A DNA stretch of 16,680 bases, taken from positions 1 to 16,680 of the forward strand of contig JBBQBQ010000054.1 of assembly GCA_038317685.1 (NCBI GenBank), read 5' to 3'. This DNA is from JBBQBQ01 sp038317685. Lineage in GTDB: Bacteria; Desulfobacterota; Desulfuromonadia; Desulfuromonadales; DDH964. The stretch's first letter is position 1. The number at the start of each line of letters is the position of its first letter. Positions 13,413-16,680 of this stretch are shown here, in pieces. Both the position numbers and the translations under genes were made by a program. The notes under the pieces were generated by a model. The model was given only the letters and a program-made list of their open reading frames with translations, had not been told where the DNA came from and searched no databases.

Positions 13413-15272
13413 TTAATCTCGTCGCAGGTGGATTGCCAAAATGGCTATGCCCGCTGGGGTCACCCCCGGAATGCGGGCTGCCTGGCCAAGGGTCAAGGGA
13501 CGAATACGGTCGAATTTCTCCTGGACTTCGGCGGACAGACCTATCAGCCCCCGGTAATCGAAATTCGTAGGGATCAGAATCCCTTCGCTACGCTTGAACC
13601 GCTCCACTTGGTCGAGTTGCCGGCGGATATAACCCTCATACTTGGTGCCAATTTCCAGTTGTTCCAGGACCGTTAACGGTAAACCGGCCAAACCCTCGTC
13701 TAACGCCAGCAGATCATTGATGTGAACCTCCGGACGGCGCAACAACTCCTCAAGGGACAAGCCATTTTGAAGATCTTTTAAATTCAAAAGCTCTACCGCT
13801 GGATGGTTCGCAGGTCCGATCCGGATCGATTGGAGACGATCTCGACCAGCGGAAACTGCTTCCATTTTGGCGTTGAAGCATCTCCAACGATCTTCGGTGA
13901 CCAAACCAATCCGGTGTCCGGTCGGAGTCAAACGCTGATCAGCGTTATCCTCCCGCAAAAGTAGGCGGTATTCGGCCCGGGACGTAAACATCCGGTATGG
14001 TTCCTTGGTGCCGAGGGTCACCAGGTCATCGACCAAAACACCGAGATACCCCTGGTCCCGCCGGAGCACCAGGGGTTCTTTCCCCTGAACCCTGAGAGCG
14101 GCATTGATACCAGCCAAAAGTCCCTGAGCCGCTGCTTCCTCGTACCCGGAGGTGCCATTGATCTGACCTGCGTGAAAGAGATTGGCGATCGCCTTGGTTT
14201 CAAGCGTTGGCAGGAGCTGGGCCGGGTCGATGAAATCATATTCAATGGCGTACCCAGGCCGCATGATCTCCACCCCCTCAAGACCAGGAATCGATCGCAG
14301 AAAGGCGAGCTGGACATCTGGTGGAAGAGAAGTCGAAACCCCATTGGGATAGATTTCTGAACTTTGCAGCCCTTCCGGTTCGAGGAAGATCTGGTGCCGT
14401 TCTTTTTCAGGGAATCTCACCACCTTGTCTTCAATCGAGGGACAGTAGCGAGGGCCAATCCCTTCAATGACGCCACTATACAGGGGGGAACGATCCAGGC
14501 CAGCTCGGATCAGATCGTGGGTCTTTTGGTTGGTCCAGGTTATGTGGCAAGGGACCTGGGGAAGAGGGATCGTCTTTGTATCCACAGAAAAGGGTTTGGG
14601 GGGATCGTCTCCCGGCTGAATATCGAGCCTGGAAAAATTGATTGTCCGTCCGTCGAGGCGAGCAGGGGTTCCAGTTTTCAGGCGACCGACTTTCAATCCT
14701 TGACTAGCCAGGTCAACAGAGAGGCCCTCGGAGGGAGGCTCTCCGGCCCGACCGCCAGGGTAATGGTTCAGTCCCACATGGATCAACCCCCGCATGAACG
14801 TCCCGGTGGTGAGGACGACCGTGTTTCCATGGTAGACAATTCCCTCACGAGTTTCAACTCCGGCGACCCGTCCATTGACAACGAGAAGCCGTGTCGCAGC
14901 CCCCTGTTTCAAGTCGAGCTGGCCCTGGGCCTCAACTGTCTGTTTCATTCGGTCCGCATAACGGCGACGGTCGGCCTGCGCTCGCGAGGCCTGGACCGCA
15001 GGTCCCTTGCGCGTATTGAGGGTCCGAAACTGGATTCCGGTCGCGTCGATATTTCGGGCCATCTCTCCACCCAAAGCATCGATCTCTTTGACCAGATGCC
15101 CCTTGGCCAAACCACCGATGGCCGGGTTGCAGGACATCTGCGCCACCGCATCGAGGCTCAGGTTGAGCAACAAAGTACTGCAGCCCATGCGGGCCGCGGC
15201 CAAGGCCGCCTCGCAACCCGCATGCCCTGCGCCCACCACAATCACCTGGTATGTTTTTCCGTAAGTCGACAT
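13413..15272 (-). CDS. mnmG: tRNA uridine-5-carboxymethylaminomethyl modification enzyme, FAD subunit
   Basis: This 619-residue flavoprotein works with MnmE to install the carboxymethylaminomethyl group on wobble U34 of tRNAs that read two-codon boxes. Visible are the FAD loop VVGAGHAGCEAALAAARMG (GxGxxG, 14-19), SCNPAIGGLAKGHLVKEIDALGG (conserved Cys48), the GTPARLDGRTI region, PRYCPSIEDKVVRF (second conserved Cys), and C-terminal helices ending ...RIPGVTPAGIAILAIHLRRD (MnmE/tRNA contact). ATG 15270-15272 is taken as the start; the TTG just before it at 15273-15275 is closer to ideal spacing from AGGAGG (9 nt rather than 12), so either may be used. It lies 57 bp downstream of mnmE, with parS in the gap. 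Confidence 0.97.
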   Translation of the reverse strand: MSTYGKTYQVIVVGAGHAGCEAALAAARMGCSTLLLNLSLDAVAQMSCNPAIGGLAKGHLVKEIDALGGEMARNIDATGIQFRTLNTRKGPAVQASRAQADRRRYADRMKQTVEAQGQLDLKQGAATRLLVVNGRVAGVETREGIVYHGNTVVLTTGTFMRGLIHVGLNHYPGGRAGEPPSEGLSVDLASQGLKVGRLKTGTPARLDGRTINFSRLDIQPGDDPPKPFSVDTKTIPLPQVPCHITWTNQKTHDLIRAGLDRSPLYSGVIEGIGPRYCPSIEDKVVRFPEKERHQIFLEPEGLQSSEIYPNGVSTSLPPDVQLAFLRSIPGLEGVEIMRPGYAIEYDFIDPAQLLPTLETKAIANLFHAGQINGTSGYEEAAAQGLLAGINAALRVQGKEPLVLRRDQGYLGVLVDDLVTLGTKEPYRMFTSRAEYRLLLREDNADQRLTPTGHRIGLVTEDRWRCFNAKMEAVSAGRDRLQSIRIGPANHPAVELLNLKDLQNGLSLEELLRRPEVHINDLLALDEGLAGLPLTVLEQLEIGTKYEGYIRRQLDQVERFKRSEGILIPTNFDYRGLIGLSAEVQEKFDRIRPLTLGQAARIPGVTPAGIAILAIHLRRD

Positions 15273-15308
15273 CAACGTCCCAACCCTCCTGTGGCGAACA
15301 GCAGGGAA

Positions 15309-15324
15309 TGTTTCACGTGAAACA
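15309..15324. promoter_or_regulatory. parS centromere site TGTTTCACGTGAAACA
   Basis: This is a perfect match to the 16-bp consensus parS bound by chromosomal ParB. The symmetry extends by two bases each side to a 20-bp palindrome (15307-15326). It sits in the 57-bp gap between mnmE and mnmG, about 3.5 kb from parB, so ParB loads here and spreads over this region. No second perfect copy was found in the window. Confidence 0.95.
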
Positions 15325-15329
15325 TTTGG

Positions 15330-16680
15330 TTACTTCCCGACACAGAATCGGGAAAATATTTTTCCAAGAATTTCATCGGGGGTGGTTTCCCCGGTAATTC
15401 CACCTAAAGCCTCCAAGCCTTCCCTAAGCTCCAAAGCAAATACTTCGAGGGCGCACCCGGGCCCAAGGCCCTCCTCCCCTCGAACCAGGGCTTCGCGGCA
15501 ACGCCACAGTGCTTCCCGATGTCGCCGATCAGACAACAGGGTGCTTTCGCCAACCTCAGCGTCCGAAGAAGCAGAGAGAAAGAGCTTAACCACGGCGGCA
15601 CGTAAAGCTTCAAGCCCCTGACCGCTATGGGCCGAAACGCGAACCTGGGGGAGGGAAAAGAATTCCCTTTCAAGGGGCGTGGGAAGAAGATCGTTTTTGT
15701 TGATGACCAACAAAACCCGGTGATCACGACACAGTTTCAGGGCGAGATAATCGTCACCGTCGAGAGGGCGGCTGCCATCAACGACCAGCAACACAAGATC
15801 GGCCTCTGAAATTTTGTCTTGCGCACGTCGGACTCCTTCGGCCTCGATGATGTCGTTGGTTTCCCGAATCCCGGCAGTGTCAATCAAACGAATGGGAAAG
15901 CCCCCAAGGACCAGACTCTCCTCAATGGTGTCCCGGGTGGTGCCAGCAATAGGGGTCACAATAGCTCTGGACTCCCCGAGAAGCGCATTCAGGAGGGAGC
16001 TTTTCCCCGCGTTGGGCCGACCAAGAATCAGAACCGAAAGCCCCTCACGCAAGGCCCGCCCTGAATCAAACCCTTCAAGAAGACTGTCGATACGAGCTAC
16101 GACCCCACGAACACTACCTCGAAATCCATCAAGAACCGGGAGGTCCAGTTCTTCTTCGGGAAAATCTATAGAGGCCTCAACCAGTGCCAAAAGATCACTC
16201 AGGTTATCTCTATACAAGAAAATCTTTTTGGAAAGGGCACCTCCAAGTTGCCTTAAAGCAACTTTTCCAGCAGCCTCAGACCGGGCAGAGATGAGGTCGA
16301 CTACCGCTTCAGCCTGGCTGAGGTCGATCCGGCCATTCAAAAAAGCTCGGAGGGTAAATTCGCCGGGTTTGGCAATACGGGCGCCGCCCTCGACAAAAAG
16401 GTCAACAATTTTTCGAACCATCAAGGAGCCACCATGACAGGAGATTTCGACAACATCCTCCCGGGTGTAGGTCCTCGGTGCACGCATAAAGACCGCCATC
16501 ACTTCATCCACCTGAGTACCTCGAGCATCGACAAGTTGCCCGTGGTACAGTCGGTGAGACTCAAATTCAGCGGTCTTTGCGGACGAACGGAAATTTTTGA
16601 CCAGCAGTGCCTTGGCAAGGGCCCCTGAAAGACGAAGAACGGCAACCCCCCCCTCTCCGGCAGGAGTCACTGGGGAAACA
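15330..16680 (-). CDS. mnmE: tRNA modification GTPase MnmE, 5' end beyond the window
   Basis: This dimeric GTPase, activated by K+, forms a complex with MnmG for U34 modification. The visible part begins ...VSPVTPAGEGGVAVLRLSG; family members have about ten or more residues before this, so the true start lies right of 16680, and the in-frame GTG at 16668-16670 is not believed to be the start. Domains: N-terminal tetrahydrofolate-binding fold, helical domain, and G domain with G1 GRPNAGKS, G2 GTTRDT, G3 DTAG, G4 NKND. The C-terminal FCVGK holds the invariant Cys. A run of eight G (16646-16653 on the complement) encodes the GEGG region. The gene stops 57 bp before mnmG. Confidence 0.97.
   Translation of the reverse strand, partial: VSPVTPAGEGGVAVLRLSGALAKALLVKNFRSSAKTAEFESHRLYHGQLVDARGTQVDEVMAVFMRAPRTYTREDVVEISCHGGSLMVRKIVDLFVEGGARIAKPGEFTLRAFLNGRIDLSQAEAVVDLISARSEAAGKVALRQLGGALSKKIFLYRDNLSDLLALVEASIDFPEEELDLPVLDGFRGSVRGVVARIDSLLEGFDSGRALREGLSVLILGRPNAGKSSLLNALLGESRAIVTPIAGTTRDTIEESLVLGGFPIRLIDTAGIRETNDIIEAEGVRRAQDKISEADLVLLVVDGSRPLDGDDYLALKLCRDHRVLLVINKNDLLPTPLEREFFSLPQVRVSAHSGQGLEALRAAVVKLFLSASSDAEVGESTLLSDRRHREALWRCREALVRGEEGLGPGCALEVFALELREGLEALGGITGETTPDEILGKIFSRFCVGK

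Noticed and set aside
14578..14586. DnaA-box-like GTATCCACA
   Set aside because: It is a single near match inside mnmG, with no cluster or AT-rich unwinding region, so it is not an origin.
16646..16653. Phase-variable G8 tract in mnmE
   Set aside because: It encodes the conserved GEGG motif of a housekeeping GTPase, and no variation can be seen.

Overview
The window most resembles a chromosome of the Desulfuromonadales/Geobacterales (deltaproteobacterial, Geobacter- or Desulfuromonas-like). This rests on the gene order mnmE-mnmG-rsmG-parA-parB-bactofilin-atpF'-atpF-atpH-atpA-atpG-atpD-atpC, on moderately high G+C, and on an ATP synthase operon with paired b'/b subunits but no a and c subunit genes. 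The assignment is from gene order and protein character, not from a database search. In such genomes the mnmE-mnmG-rsmG-parAB block usually lies close to the replication origin.

Layout from the left. Positions 1 to about 130 look like the end of an insertion sequence carrying a 23-bp repeated motif. It joins a truncated minus-strand gene for a YfaZ-like outer membrane protein (to 390). Next comes a minus-strand GntR/FCD regulator (445-1155). Its promoter carries a perfect palindromic operator over the -10 side. Diverging to the right are a two-helix K+ channel with an RCK domain (1314-2327) and, overlapping it by 8 nt, a TIM-barrel sugar isomerase/epimerase-like gene (2320-3093). That gene overlaps by 39 bp the convergent DNA polymerase IV gene dinB (3055-4284).

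The rest is on the minus strand, so transcription runs from right to left: mnmE (partial at the right edge), a perfect parS site, mnmG, rsmG, a 192-bp leader, parA, parB, bactofilin, a 200-bp promoter and leader region, then atpF'FHAGDC. A 17-bp-stem hairpin follows atpC, and dinB starts 18 bp beyond it. No stretch longer than 300 bp lacks a gene.

The genes fall into functional groups: tRNA wobble modification (MnmE/MnmG), 16S rRNA methylation (RsmG), chromosome segregation (ParA, ParB, parS, perhaps with bactofilin as scaffold), energy conversion (F1 plus the peripheral stalk) and translesion synthesis (DinB). The most interesting signal is regulatory: the operator in front of gntR (TTGTATACAGTATAC) recurs exactly, 15 of 15 bases, in the leader of the atp operon 9 kb away. 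This suggests that the GntR/FCD protein controls ATP synthase expression as well as its own.
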